From Phycisphaeraceae bacterium (GTDB lineage: Bacteria; Planctomycetota; Phycisphaerae; Phycisphaerales; UBA1924): 64,000 nucleotides of DNA. Position numbers and translations under genes: made by a program. The notes under the pieces were generated by a model that made no database searches, was not told the origin of the DNA, and saw only the letters and a program-made list of their open reading frames with translations. The stretch's first letter is position 1; each line of letters begins with the position of its first letter. This document shows, piece after piece, positions 41,048 through 49,635 of the stretch. The stretch is from NCBI GenBank assembly GCA_019454185.1, contig CP075368.1:2645649-2709648 (forward strand), given 5' to 3'.

Positions 41048-42217
41048 TTACCGTGCGCCGACCTTCTTGCCCTTCATAGCCTTGTTCGTGCCGGCCTTTG
41101 CGGGTGCGGGCTTCGTCTTGAAGGTCGGGATCGTGAGGTTCTTGCCGTAGAGGTCAGCGAACTTAAAGCCCTTGCGACCCTTGTAGGCGCCGCGGTGGTA
41201 GGCGTCGGAGGCGAGGATGGGGAAGAGCGCGGAGAGTTCGCCGAAGACCATCTGCTCATGGACGACATCGACCTTGCCCCACGAGCACGCCTCGCGGAGT
41301 GTGGAGCCGGAGAGCGCGCCATCGCGGCTGTCGGCGACGGTCATCTGGATGGCGTACTTGTGCATGCCGATGTCGCCGCGGGCCTTGCCGCCCTTGCGCT
41401 CGTTGAGCAGTTCGGCCGCGACGACGATGTCCTGTGCGAAGTTCTTGGGGACGCCGCCGCCGAGCATGAGGAGGCCGGTGTCCTTGCACGCGAGCTTGAT
41501 GTCGGTCAGTTCGCGGAAGTCCTTGCCGGAGTCGAAGGCGACCTGGCCGCGGCCTTCTTCGATGGCTTCGGTCTGCTGGAGGACGATGCCGAAGCCGGCG
41601 GAGCAGTCGCTGAAGGCGGGGACGAAGATGGGGACGCGCTTCAGGTAGCAGGTCTTGACGATCGACTCGTTCTTCGCGAGCTTGGGGTTGTTGGCGAGGT
41701 ACGCGCCCATGGCCTCGATGAACTCGCGGCTGGAGTACGCGCCGGGCTCGAAGCAGTCGAAGATCTTCTTGGTGGTGTCGTCGCAGGCGCGGAGGTCGTC
41801 CTCGTTGATGTAGGTGTCGTAGATGCGGTCGATCATGAGGTTGCGGAGGGTCATGTCGTCGACGGGCGGCGCCTCGGGGGAGCCGGGGGCGATGTAGTGC
41901 TTGAAGCCCAGGCCCTCGAAGAAGTCCTGATCGACGATGTTCGCGCCGGTGGAGACGATGGCGTCGATCATGTTGTTCTCGATCAGCGTGATGATGGCCT
42001 TCTTGAGGCCCGCACTGATGAGGGAGCCGGCGAGCGTCAGGATGACGGCGCACTCCTTGTCCTTGAGCATCATCGAGTAGATGTCCGCCGCGTTGGCGAG
42101 CGTGCGGCTGGAGTAGGCCATCTTGCGGTAGCCGTTGATGACGGGGCGGGCGTCGAAGCCGGTGATGTCGATGTGCTGGATGGGCTTGGAGAGAAGGTCT
42201 TTCTTGGTCCAGGTCAT
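41048..42217 (-). CDS. Deoxyhypusine synthase family protein
   Basis: A 389-residue member of the deoxyhypusine synthase (DHS) fold. In eukaryotes and archaea DHS puts an aminobutyl group from spermidine on eIF5A; bacteria lack that substrate, and their homologues are thought to work in polyamine metabolism (for example homospermidine synthesis). Visible family features: IVSTGANIVDQDFFEGLG (NAD-binding), VPIFVPAFSDCSAGFGI, LLMLGGGVPKNFAQDI, and the active-site region DSRDGALSGSTLREACSWGK whose lysine matches the catalytic Lys of DHS. GGAG precedes ATG 42217. The C-terminus has a Lys/Ala-rich tail. No polyamine genes are adjacent. Confidence 0.88.
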   Translation of the reverse strand: MTWTKKDLLSKPIQHIDITGFDARPVINGYRKMAYSSRTLANAADIYSMMLKDKECAVILTLAGSLISAGLKKAIITLIENNMIDAIVSTGANIVDQDFFEGLGFKHYIAPGSPEAPPVDDMTLRNLMIDRIYDTYINEDDLRACDDTTKKIFDCFEPGAYSSREFIEAMGAYLANNPKLAKNESIVKTCYLKRVPIFVPAFSDCSAGFGIVLQQTEAIEEGRGQVAFDSGKDFRELTDIKLACKDTGLLMLGGGVPKNFAQDIVVAAELLNERKGGKARGDIGMHKYAIQMTVADSRDGALSGSTLREACSWGKVDVVHEQMVFGELSALFPILASDAYHRGAYKGRKGFKFADLYGKNLTIPTFKTKPAPAKAGTNKAMKGKKVGAR

Positions 42218-42495
42218 GGGATGCTCCAGAGGGCGGGCCAAACGATCGCGCGCTTCACGCCCGTTGAAAGGTGCGCGGGCGACACGGGTTGGTCCGACCT
42301 GTTCATCCGGCGGGCCCCCCTGCCGGTTCTTGCGATGTGGTGGGACGCCCGGGGGTGGCGGACGGCGATGCGTGATTATTGCACGCCCGGAGCGGATCGG
42401 ATGCGTGCGGCCCGGAGATTCTCGCGAGGACTCGGGAGAAACCCGCAGGGGAAGTCGCCCTTGTGCCCGCCGGGGAATGTCGGGAGACTGAGAGC

Positions 42496-43302
42496 ATGGC
42501 GAAGAAGAAAACAAAGACGAAGAGAGCCGTAAGCAAGAAATCGACAAAGAAGTCGACAAAGAAGGCCGCGAAGAAGGTGCGAGGCAAGACGACCGCCGCA
42601 AAGACGACCGCGATGAAATGGTCCCTCTCGAAACCGTCTCCGACCAAGACGCCCGTGGTAAGGACGAAACAGACCGTGAAATCAGGCGGCGTCTCGGATG
42701 AAGCGGTTCTCAGGAAGACGGGACACGGGTGGGAGCACTGGATGGCGGTGTTGGATGCGTTCGACGTGAAGAGGCACGGGCACAAGGCCGCGGCGGAGCA
42801 CTTGCACGCGGAGCATGGTGTGGATGAGTGGTGGTCGCAAATGGTGACGGTGGGCTACGAGCAGAAGCGCGGGCTGCGGCAACTGAGGCAGAAAGCAGAT
42901 GGTTTTTCGGCGAGCGCATCGCGGACGATCGGAGCGGGGATCTCGCGGGTGCTGGATGCGTTCGAGGACAAGGCCCAAGCGGCGCGGTGGCTGCCCGAGG
43001 GCGTGGTGGTGCACAAGGTGACGCGCCCGCCGATGAAGGATGGGCGACCGACGAAGCCAGGAAGTGCCCGGATGACGTGGTCGGATCGGACCAAGACGCT
43101 GTCGGCGTGGATCTCAGAGAAGAGCGCGAAGGATGGCGCGGTCAAGACGGTGGTGCAGGTGCAGCACGATAAGCTGCCGGATGCCCAGACGTGCGACCAG
43201 ATGCGCGCGATGTGGTCGGAGCGGATGGATGTACTGCGCGGGACGCTGGAAAGGGGCGATAGAGATTGGGCTACTGGAAACGGCCGATCGCGGGACTCAT
43301 GA
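42496..43302 (+). CDS. DUF4287 / SRPBCC protein with histone-like Lys-rich N-terminus
   Basis: 268 residues. Residues 1-65 are Lys/Thr/Ala-rich (KKSTKKSTKKAAKKV), like a histone H1 tail. Residues about 75-125 match DUF4287: KTGHGWEHWMAVLDAFD ... EHGVDEWWSQMVTVGYEQKR. The rest (about 135-260) looks like an SRPBCC/START-like ligand domain (DGFSASASRTIGAGISRVLD; VQHDKLPDAQTCDQMRAMW, the usual final helix of Aha1-type proteins). DUF4287 proteins often pair with this fold; their function is unknown. GGGAGA lies upstream of the ATG. Divergent from the deoxyhypusine synthase homologue. Confidence 0.82.
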   Translation: MAKKKTKTKRAVSKKSTKKSTKKAAKKVRGKTTAAKTTAMKWSLSKPSPTKTPVVRTKQTVKSGGVSDEAVLRKTGHGWEHWMAVLDAFDVKRHGHKAAAEHLHAEHGVDEWWSQMVTVGYEQKRGLRQLRQKADGFSASASRTIGAGISRVLDAFEDKAQAARWLPEGVVVHKVTRPPMKDGRPTKPGSARMTWSDRTKTLSAWISEKSAKDGAVKTVVQVQHDKLPDAQTCDQMRAMWSERMDVLRGTLERGDRDWATGNGRSRDS

Positions 43303-43359
43303 CTCCGCGATGATGCGTCTTCGAGCATGGCCTTTGGCTTTGAAGTCTTCTGCCGATGT

Positions 43360-43404
43360 GGCCCGTAGGGCCGAGAGAATCCAGCCCAGGGCGTCAGCCC
43401 TGGG
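43360..43404 (-). repeat. REP-like two-hairpin element, copy 1
   Basis: Two adjacent hairpins: GGCCC-GTA-GGGCC (43360-43372) and CCCAGGGC-GTCA-GCCCTGGG (43385-43404), joined by GAGAGAATCCAG. Its reverse complement has the same layout and linker as the copy at 43725-43769. Confidence 0.8.
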
Positions 43405-43422
43405 TGGTCTTCACTCGCGTGC

Positions 43423-43650
43423 GATCTGAAGTCGAACTCCTCGCGATGGATGCACGAGCAAGGAAACGCTGCGTTCGCATGGCAGAACGGCTACGCGGCG
43501 TTCTCGGTCAGCGAGTCCATGGCGCCGCGCGTCGTCGCGTACATTCAAGCCCAACGTGAACACCACCGGATCGTCGGGTTCATTGATGAGCTGCGTGAGA
43601 TATGCAGGCGCCACGGGGTCGAGATCGACGATGCGCACGCATGGGACTGA
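43423..43650 (+). pseudogene. Decayed REP-associated (Y1-type) transposase, C-terminal remnant
   Basis: The frame encodes about 75 residues: LKSNSSRWMHEQGNAAFAWQ, then NGYAAFSVSES, a helix VVAYIQAQREHHRI, and the ending ICRRHGVEIDDAHAWD. This is the C-terminal part of IS200-like REP-associated tyrosine transposases (typical W-Q-x-G-Y-x-A/F-S-V-S ... H-H ... F-x-x-E). The N-terminal half with the HUH motif and the catalytic tyrosine region is missing: upstream of about 43423 sequence passes straight into a REP hairpin. So this is a truncated relic, not a working gene, although an ATG at 43450 could allow a 66-residue product. Confidence 0.8.
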
Positions 43651-43724
43651 GACTCTCTCCCATGGCGTCGTGCCGCCCTTGCGGGGCTCGAACAGAACAC
43701 GAAGTGAAGAGACGCCCCTCGTGA

Positions 43725-43769
43725 CCCGGGGCTCACGCCCCGGGCTGGATTTTGTCGCGGCTCTGCCGC
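43725..43769 (+). repeat. REP-like two-hairpin element, copy 2 (inverted to copy 1)
   Basis: CCCGGGGC-TCAC-GCCCCGGG (43725-43744), linker CTGGATTTTGTC, then GCGGC-TCT-GCCGC (43757-43769). Same order, loop and linker pattern as the reverse complement of 43360-43404, with compensating changes that keep both stems paired. Confidence 0.8.
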
Positions 43770-43936
43770 TCCTGAAAGCACCGTCGGAGATGGTTTCCGG
43801 CTCCTGACAACTACGAGCCGCGCACCGATCCACGCCGCTTCTGGCACACGAGAAAGAAAGACAGACCAGCGCGTCCCGCGTCTCTTCTTCCCAACTTCCC
43901 CTCCACTCGCCTCTCTCCCTTTCCGATAACCCCCTC

Positions 43937-44950
43937 GTGCGCGCTCTTCGCTCCACACGGGGCCAGGTCCATCTCGACCCTCGAACGCCCGAACCGGAGC
44001 CCGCTTCCGGCGAGGCCGTCGTGCGCGTGCTGCGCGCCGCGATATCGCCGCTGGATCTCGCGACGGCCCGCGGCCACGTCCCCCACGACGGCACGCTCGG
44101 CCACGAGTGTGTCGGCATCGTCGAGCGGCTCGGGCCGGACGCGCCGAGTGACGCCGGCTCGCTCGTCGGGGCTCGCGTCGTCATCCAGCCCGAGATCGTC
44201 TGCGCCGCGTGCGACCTGTGCCGCGCGGGGCTCAGCCGCCACTGTCGCGCGCGCCAGATGCTCGGCATCGGCGGGCGTGCGGGGTGCATCGCCGAGCGTG
44301 TCGCGGCCCCGATCCGCAACCTCACGCGGATCCCCGATTCGATCGATCCCGACATCGCGTCGCTGGCCGAGCCGCTGGCGTGCGCGATGCACGCCTCGCA
44401 GATCGTCCGCATCGTCGGCAAGACGTACATCACGGTCCTCGGCGATGAGCCCCACGCGCTGCTCGTCGCGCAGGTGATGGCCCGCGAGAACGCGTCGGTT
44501 CGCGTGCTCGGGGAGCGTCCGGAGCGATTCGGCATCGCGGAGAAGTGGGGCGTGAAGCACCGCCACGTCTCGGAGGTCGGCCGACGCGCCGATCAGGATG
44601 TGGTGGTCTGCGCTGCGCCGAGCCCCGCGATGCTCGACATGGCCGCCGCGCTGGTGCGACCCAGGGGAAAGGTCGTGCTGCTCGGGGGTGTGGCGGGAGT
44701 GGGAGCTGCGCGTGGCGGAGGTGGCAACGCCGAGCCGCAGACGGGCGTCGATCTCGCGCCGGTTGTGGAGAACGAACTGGAGATCATCGGAGCCCGCGGC
44801 GGGCGACTGGCCGACGCGGTCGCCGCGCTCGAACAGCGCCGCTACGACCTCGGATCGCTGATCTCAAGACGCTTCAGACTCGACGAGGCCGTCGGCGCGC
44901 TGCGGGCCGCGTCAGAGCCGGATGCGCTGAAGGTCGTGGTTGAGTGCTGA
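43937..44950 (+). CDS. Medium-chain alcohol dehydrogenase-like protein
   Basis: A 337-residue zinc-type medium-chain dehydrogenase/reductase from GTG 43937. The N-terminal catalytic domain has TLGHECVGIVERLG (catalytic-zinc His and Glu) and a structural zinc lobe CAACDLCRAGLSRHC with four cysteines; the C-terminal cofactor domain is poorer in the usual GxGxxG (ITVLGDEPHALLVAQVMA) but ends with LISRRFRLDEAVGALRAA, a standard family tail. The first catalytic zinc ligand, normally Cys in a C-G-x-D motif, is replaced: the sequence reads ISPLDLATA. That and the weak nucleotide motif leave activity uncertain. No related pathway gene is adjacent. Confidence 0.83.
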   Translation: MRALRSTRGQVHLDPRTPEPEPASGEAVVRVLRAAISPLDLATARGHVPHDGTLGHECVGIVERLGPDAPSDAGSLVGARVVIQPEIVCAACDLCRAGLSRHCRARQMLGIGGRAGCIAERVAAPIRNLTRIPDSIDPDIASLAEPLACAMHASQIVRIVGKTYITVLGDEPHALLVAQVMARENASVRVLGERPERFGIAEKWGVKHRHVSEVGRRADQDVVVCAAPSPAMLDMAAALVRPRGKVVLLGGVAGVGAARGGGGNAEPQTGVDLAPVVENELEIIGARGGRLADAVAALEQRRYDLGSLISRRFRLDEAVGALRAASEPDALKVVVEC

Positions 44951-44979
44951 AGTCCATGCACGCACTACCAATCGAAAAC

Positions 44980-45001
44980 GGGGGCGACCGAAGTCGCCCC
45001 C
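44980..45001. terminator. Bidirectional terminator between convergent genes
   Basis: GGGGGCGAC-CGAA-GTCGCCCCC, a nine-pair stem with a tetraloop (UUCG type when read on the minus strand). On the minus strand it is followed by GTTTTCG, so it best serves the dockerin gene at 45024-46211. Confidence 0.75.
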
Positions 45002-45023
45002 GACCAAGATCGCATATCGGATC

Positions 45024-46211
45024 TCAGCAACCAACGGCATACGCATCCAAGAAATCAAGCATGTCGACAATATCGATCTCGTTATCACCGTTCATGTCCG
45101 CGATCGGATCCTCGTTACCGTAATAGTCGAAGTAGTCCAGATAATCGGTGATATCGACTATACCGTCGCAGTTCAGATCGGCGTTGCATGGCAATGCATT
45201 GAATGCGTAGTAATCATCGACATCAATGTCACCGTCAAGATCAATGTCACCTCGGGCGCGGTAGCCGAACTGCCCGATGGCGACCTGCGGGAGGGACAGT
45301 AGGGCGACACGGTCGGCCCAGCAGATCGTGGAGTCAGGATCCTGATCAACATTTCCGATCACGCTGAAGATCTCTTGGTAGGAGTTGTGACGCACCCTAG
45401 TCGCATTCTGAGAATCAGATTCAACGATTGTGAACTCTTCGTCCTCGATCTCGATCACAATTGGATCGTCGCCGACAGGATCGAAGGCCGGATCCTCTAC
45501 ATCACCGTATCGGTCAACAGTCCCGTCGGACCAAAAGACCATCATGTCATGAGAAGCGACGAACGGAAACTCGTCGTCGTTCGTGTCTATCTCATACAGT
45601 TCATCGGCCCCGAACCATACTCCGGTGATTGTCGGCGTTGTAAGCAGAAGGCATGCTTCTGGATATCCGTTGTACCAGAAGATCCCGATAGAAGCGGGTC
45701 CAATGTGCTTGATAAGCGCCCAGTCAGGTCCAGAGAACTCACGTATCGAATAGGAGTTTGAATAGCCAGCCGCGCCCCGGATTCCGGATCCGCCGGGTTC
45801 GCAGATCACGTGAGCAGGTGGCCAATGATGAACAGCTGTACTGGAATCAAAAGAACCTTTCGTGCGTGTCACATGCGTCGTTTGCGTGATTGATACACTC
45901 GCATTGGGCACAGACGCATATACGCTTCCAAGCGAGCCCGAATCGGAGTCGCTGTTGAACGTTACCGAGGGCTCGTCGTAGCAAAAACCTGTACCAAACT
46001 CATATTCGAGATTGGCAGCAAACGCATTGCCAGACGCGGAGACGACAGTCGTGCCATTATATAGATGCCATATGAGTGAACGAGTTACATCAAGATTTCC
46101 TCCAACTCCTTTGTAAAAACAAACAGTAACTCTGTCGCTATTATCTTGCGAGTGTGCGGGGAAACCGGCCAATGCGGACAGAATACCCAGAAAACATGCC
46201 TTAGTTCGCAT
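45024..46211 (-). CDS. Secreted protein with C-terminal Gly-Cys dockerin repeats, AT-richer
   Basis: A 395-residue exported protein: signal peptide at residues 1-21 (MRTKACFLGILSALAGFPAH), an unrecognised beta-rich body of about 290 residues with many Ser/Thr/Tyr, and a C-terminal set of EF-hand-like repeats (GDIDLDGDIDVDDYYAFNAL, NADLNCDGIVDITDYLDYFD, ADMNGDNEIDIVDMLDFLDA) ending AYAVGC. Dockerin-type repeats bind Ca and mediate surface assembly. Base composition differs from its neighbours: I count 28 G+C in the 60 bases at 45841-45900, against well over 60 % nearby, so recent acquisition is plausible. It has a near-consensus promoter and GGAGG before the ATG. Confidence 0.83.
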   Translation of the reverse strand: MRTKACFLGILSALAGFPAHSQDNSDRVTVCFYKGVGGNLDVTRSLIWHLYNGTTVVSASGNAFAANLEYEFGTGFCYDEPSVTFNSDSDSGSLGSVYASVPNASVSITQTTHVTRTKGSFDSSTAVHHWPPAHVICEPGGSGIRGAAGYSNSYSIREFSGPDWALIKHIGPASIGIFWYNGYPEACLLLTTPTITGVWFGADELYEIDTNDDEFPFVASHDMMVFWSDGTVDRYGDVEDPAFDPVGDDPIVIEIEDEEFTIVESDSQNATRVRHNSYQEIFSVIGNVDQDPDSTICWADRVALLSLPQVAIGQFGYRARGDIDLDGDIDVDDYYAFNALPCNADLNCDGIVDITDYLDYFDYYGNEDPIADMNGDNEIDIVDMLDFLDAYAVGC

Positions 46212-46285
46212 ATATCCTCCAATAACAACCTTGTGTAGCAGTCGACAGCATTGTCGGCCTGTACAAGTCGGCAGGCGTGCCGCGC

Positions 46286-46313
46286 ATTATACAAAAGCCG
46301 CCTGCAGAGTCAA
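46286..46313 (-). promoter_or_regulatory. Near-consensus sigma70 promoter of the dockerin gene
   Basis: On the minus strand TTGACT (46313-46308), 16-bp spacer, TATAAT (46291-46286). Transcription would start near 46279, giving a leader of about 65 bases that carries a GCCTG/CAGGC hairpin. This is the best promoter match I found in the window. Confidence 0.7.
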
Positions 46314-46391
46314 ATGCACAGCACCCGTTGCGGCAGGAGCTGCTGTACGGTGCTTGCAAGTCACGCGCATTCGCGGGGTAAATGGGCGGTA

Positions 46392-46649
46392 TTACCCCCC
46401 AGCTGGGCGCTTTCCGCCTCCCGGTTCGCCGGTCTCTTCATTCTCTGGATTGGGAGGCGGCACCTTGATCGTGCCATCGTTGACCGCGCTCTGGATGCCC
46501 TGCGCATTCGCTGGATCGACCGGCTCGGCGGCACCACCTCCGAAGAGGCCCCGGGCGATCAGGACGATCGCGATGAGGAGGAGAACACCACCACCGATCG
46601 ACAAGATCCGCTGCTTCTGATCCATGTCGCTCCAACGCGGAATATCCAT
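46392..46649 (-). CDS. Small single-TM protein following a pseudopilin gene (cassette 1)
   Basis: 85 residues from ATG 46649 (GGAG at correct spacing; ATG 46625 is an alternative). MDQKQRILSIGGGVLLLIAI starts a transmembrane helix (about residues 15-33); the rest is hydrophilic with DPANAQGIQSAVNDGTIKVP and a Pro/Glu/Gly-rich end. It sits 126 bp after the pseudopilin at 46776-47789. The protein at 48086-48352 has the same plan (short TM, acidic helix with D-S-A-A-A-Q, Pro-rich tail) and the same position after its own pseudopilin. Function unknown. Confidence 0.65.
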   Translation of the reverse strand: MDIPRWSDMDQKQRILSIGGGVLLLIAIVLIARGLFGGGAAEPVDPANAQGIQSAVNDGTIKVPPPNPENEETGEPGGGKRPAGG

Positions 46650-46775
46650 GGCCGTGCTCCATCTGCGCGGCTCGTTGGTGCGAAGCACGCGCGATTGCTC
46701 AGAGGAAAGAAACATCCCCCGGTTGCCCGAGGGACGAGTGATCATACGCGGGTTACGAACGCCGCCACGGGTGGA

Positions 46776-47789
46776 TCAGCGAGCCAGATCCCGACCCTGC
46801 ACGCCCTTCTTGGTCGCCCAGAAGTACGCCGGGTAGACAGAGGGCACCTTTGTTCCGCCGTTCTCAAGCCCATCATTGCCCATCGAATAGTAGGTGAGAA
46901 TTGAATCCGTTGGATTCCACAGGTCTGTTGGGGTGTAGGTGTTCCTCCGGCTGATCTCGGTGTCCGTCAGGTACGGATACAGCTGGGTTCCCATCTGAAC
47001 TCGCGTGACGCTTCCATCCACAGTGGCTACATTGGTGTTTGCGCCGGGATTGTTCCAAGTGGGAGGGAGTTTCGCCCCGGAGCCGATGCCAGTGCCCGTT
47101 CCCGCCAACGCGTAGACCTGCTGCGTGCGCTTCTTCTGGGTGAAATCGAAGCGTTCCCAGAGGATCACCTTCGAACTCGGGTAGAGTACATCCGCAGTCC
47201 GGTTGCGCTTCACCCTCGCGGCGACGGGATCGTCATTGTTCGCCGGGAGGCGAGGGCTTGCGGCATATCGCTGCGGGCTGAACCAGAAGGTCGGCGAGTA
47301 GACGTAGGAGGTGTCCCAAATGACGTAATCGAAGGGCGTACCTTTGTCGATAATCTCCTCTACGAACCGCTGGTACGGTCCCTGATCGGCGGGAGAGAAC
47401 TGCACCTTGGATGCGTAATCGCCTTGGGCGAGCCAGTTTCCGATACGGGAGTACCAGTGGAAGGCGTACATCTCGCTGCGCCAGACCGTGCCCTGCTGGA
47501 ACCGCCATCGCAGTGAATAATCGTCATTGAAGACATCGTACCACTTCGTGTCGCTGGTGATTGCAGGGGGCTCGGTCTCAAAGAAAGGATTGATGAAGCT
47601 GCCAGCGTGCTCGCTCTGATAGGCAGATTGGATCTGAGCCAGCGACTTCAGATTGGCGATGCTGACCGTGTTCTGGGCCGCACGCCGCGCCTCGCCCAGC
47701 GACGGGAGCAGGATGCCGACCAAGAGCGCGATGATCGCGATGACGACCAGCAGCTCGATCAGCGTGAACGCACGATGCAGACGGTTCAT
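46776..47789 (-). CDS. Type II secretion pseudopilin-like protein (cassette 1)
   Basis: 337 residues beginning [20 protein letters not shown], with [20 protein letters not shown] completing the first helix: the prepilin peptidase motif A-F-T-L-I-E, with the conserved Glu5 and N-methylated Phe. The body is the large beta-rich domain of planctomycetal DUF1559/H-X9-DG proteins; the DG-like [11 protein letters not shown] is present near residue 265, though the paired His of H-X9-DG is not clear. The end [17 protein letters not shown] is nearly the same as in the neighbour at 48440. GAGGGAG precedes ATG 47789. These proteins are exported and processed like pilins; exact role unknown. Confidence 0.87.
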   Translation of the reverse strand: MNRLHRAFTLIELLVVIAIIALLVGILLPSLGEARRAAQNTVSIANLKSLAQIQSAYQSEHAGSFINPFFETEPPAITSDTKWYDVFNDDYSLRWRFQQGTVWRSEMYAFHWYSRIGNWLAQGDYASKVQFSPADQGPYQRFVEEIIDKGTPFDYVIWDTSYVYSPTFWFSPQRYAASPRLPANNDDPVAARVKRNRTADVLYPSSKVILWERFDFTQKKRTQQVYALAGTGTGIGSGAKLPPTWNNPGANTNVATVDGSVTRVQMGTQLYPYLTDTEISRRNTYTPTDLWNPTDSILTYYSMGNDGLENGGTKVPSVYPAYFWATKKGVQGRDLAR

Positions 47790-48085
47790 GATGACTCCCT
47801 CGGTGAAATCGGGCCGTCGGTCGGCACCATCGGCCAAGTTCCTTGAAGCACAACGCTCATGCACGCTTCGAGGATTCAATACGCAGCATTCCGCGCCCTT
47901 CAGCCGGCATCTCCGCAATGCCGACGCGAACGCGAGCCGCCCACCGGCGGCTTGCTTCACATTCGCATCCTACCACGGACGGATGCAAAGGCAAACAGAC
48001 TTCGTAGGGAAATGACCCCACAAGTCTCTCGAATACCATACAAAAACCTTTTTTATCGTCGATACAAAGTCTGTCCGTGCGAGAT

Positions 48086-48352
48086 TCAGCCCGGGTCTGT
48101 GGATCGCATCGGAGCCCGTGTCGGGGGGCCGGGATCTTCTTCGATCACGGGTTCGGGCTGTTCCGGCTGGTTCAAGGCACCGCGCTCGATCGCCTGCTGG
48201 ATTTCGCGGTCGCGCTGAGCCGCGGCAGAATCCAGCGGCTCCGCCCCCGACCCCATCCACCGCCAGGCGACCAACGCCCCGCCGATGACGACGACCGCGC
48301 CGAACGCGATGAGTGGCTTCACGTTGCGCTCGCCGCCCGAACTCTTGATCAA
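48086..48352 (-). CDS. Small single-TM protein following a pseudopilin gene (cassette 2)
   Basis: 88 residues from TTG 48352, supported by AAGGAG eight bases upstream. KPLIAFGAVVVIGGALVAWR is the transmembrane helix (about residues 12-31), then an acidic helix (LDSAAAQRDREIQQAIERGA) and a Pro-rich tail ending STDPG. Counterpart of the protein at 46392-46649. The following 296 bp before the next pseudopilin contain an AT-rich patch near 48040-48060 (A5-CC-T6), which may hold a terminator or promoter. Confidence 0.65.
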   Translation of the reverse strand: MIKSSGGERNVKPLIAFGAVVVIGGALVAWRWMGSGAEPLDSAAAQRDREIQQAIERGALNQPEQPEPVIEEDPGPPTRAPMRSTDPG

Positions 48353-48439
48353 CGGATGCTCCTTGTTGGAGTGACGGAGTGACGGAGTGACGAAGTGACG
48401 AAGAAAATCCCCTCTGCCCCTCTGCCCCTCTGCTCACCC

Positions 48440-49438
48440 TTACATCACATCTCGCCCGCGGATTCCCTTCCGGGTCGCCCAGAAGTACGCCGGGCGCGTG
48501 TAGTCCCAGATGAACCCTTCTTCGCGGCCATAGAGCATGCGGTTGTGCATCTCGCTCTCGCCGGGATCCCACAGCCCAGAGGGGAACGGGAGCTTGCCGG
48601 GTGCGGTCTCATCGGGGAGAGCCGTGTCGGCCACGACGTTCGACATGTTGACCACGACCCCGGAGGCGTCGGCCATCGCGACGGCGACCCTCGCGCGAGG
48701 GTTGTTCCACTGGGGTTGATCCTTCGATGCGTAGTCCTTGTTCTCGAAGATCATCACCTTCTTCGATGGGTAGTAGACATCGGTCGTCTTGTTCCGACGC
48801 ATCAGGAACCTGTTGGCCGCGGTGCCCCGGATGCGGGCGTTGGGCTCGAATCGAGCCGACTGCTGCCAGAAGACCGGCGGATACCAGTAGGAAGAGGGGA
48901 AGATCCAGCTCGAGTCCGTCGCGGCGTTGCTGTCGTTGTTCTCTTTGAGCCAGCGGCGGAGCGCCATGTCGCCGGGGGCGTAGATGTTCGCACCGCGCGA
49001 TGTGGTGTGGTCATCGCCGTAGAGCGTGTGCGCGATCCAGTGATAGCCGTACGACTCACCACCCGAAGCGATGTAGACCCACGCCCACCCGCAATCATCC
49101 GGCACAAGCACGACCGGCGGCTGCCTCCAGTGGGGCTCTATATGGGAGCATGCCGCAGCGGGGTGGAACGGATTGACGAAGTCGTCGCGGTTGTTGCCCG
49201 CGTAGTGGGTCATGATCGCGACGTTGGTCTTGAGATTTGCGAGGGAGACGGTTCGCTGTGCCGCACGACGGGCTTCGCCGAGCGAGGGAAGCAGGATGCC
49301 GATCAGTGTCGCGATGATCGCGATGACGACCAGGAGTTCGATGAGCGTGAAGCCACGACGCCCCCCCCCAACACCCCAGCCCTTCACACATGAACAATGG
49401 ACAACCGAGTTGCGTGCGCGATCTTGACGAGTGATCAT
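48440..49438 (-). CDS. Type II secretion pseudopilin-like protein (cassette 2)
   Basis: 332 residues. A 27-residue leader, long for a prepilin, precedes [20 protein letters not shown] and [20 protein letters not shown]. The C-terminal half resembles the neighbour at 46776: [40 protein letters not shown] and the ending [17 protein letters not shown]. The two genes are therefore tandem paralogues, each followed by a small TM protein. GGAGAG lies before ATG 49438. The leader codons cross a run of C (49360-49370), so its length could vary between strains. Confidence 0.85.
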   Translation of the reverse strand: MITRQDRARNSVVHCSCVKGWGVGGGRRGFTLIELLVVIAIIATLIGILLPSLGEARRAAQRTVSLANLKTNVAIMTHYAGNNRDDFVNPFHPAAACSHIEPHWRQPPVVLVPDDCGWAWVYIASGGESYGYHWIAHTLYGDDHTTSRGANIYAPGDMALRRWLKENNDSNAATDSSWIFPSSYWYPPVFWQQSARFEPNARIRGTAANRFLMRRNKTTDVYYPSKKVMIFENKDYASKDQPQWNNPRARVAVAMADASGVVVNMSNVVADTALPDETAPGKLPFPSGLWDPGESEMHNRMLYGREEGFIWDYTRPAYFWATRKGIRGRDVM

Positions 49439-49635
49439 GGCTGGCTCTCCGGTGCTGGGTCTTTCGACCTGAATCGGCAGTCTACAGGAATTCACCCCAG
49501 CGGGGAACCGGACTTCTCCACGTTGCTTCCACCTCGCCACTGAACCCGGCCCGGTGGGAGAGTCGATAACACGGTTGGAGTTCGGTTCGGCCAGCGATCC
49601 TGCGCCGAAGTCACAGCGTTGCCGCGGAGAGAGAG

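Noticed and set aside
42218..42495. Structured RNA or riboswitch before the deoxyhypusine synthase homologue
   Set aside because: Some local hairpins exist, but no known riboswitch core could be recognised.
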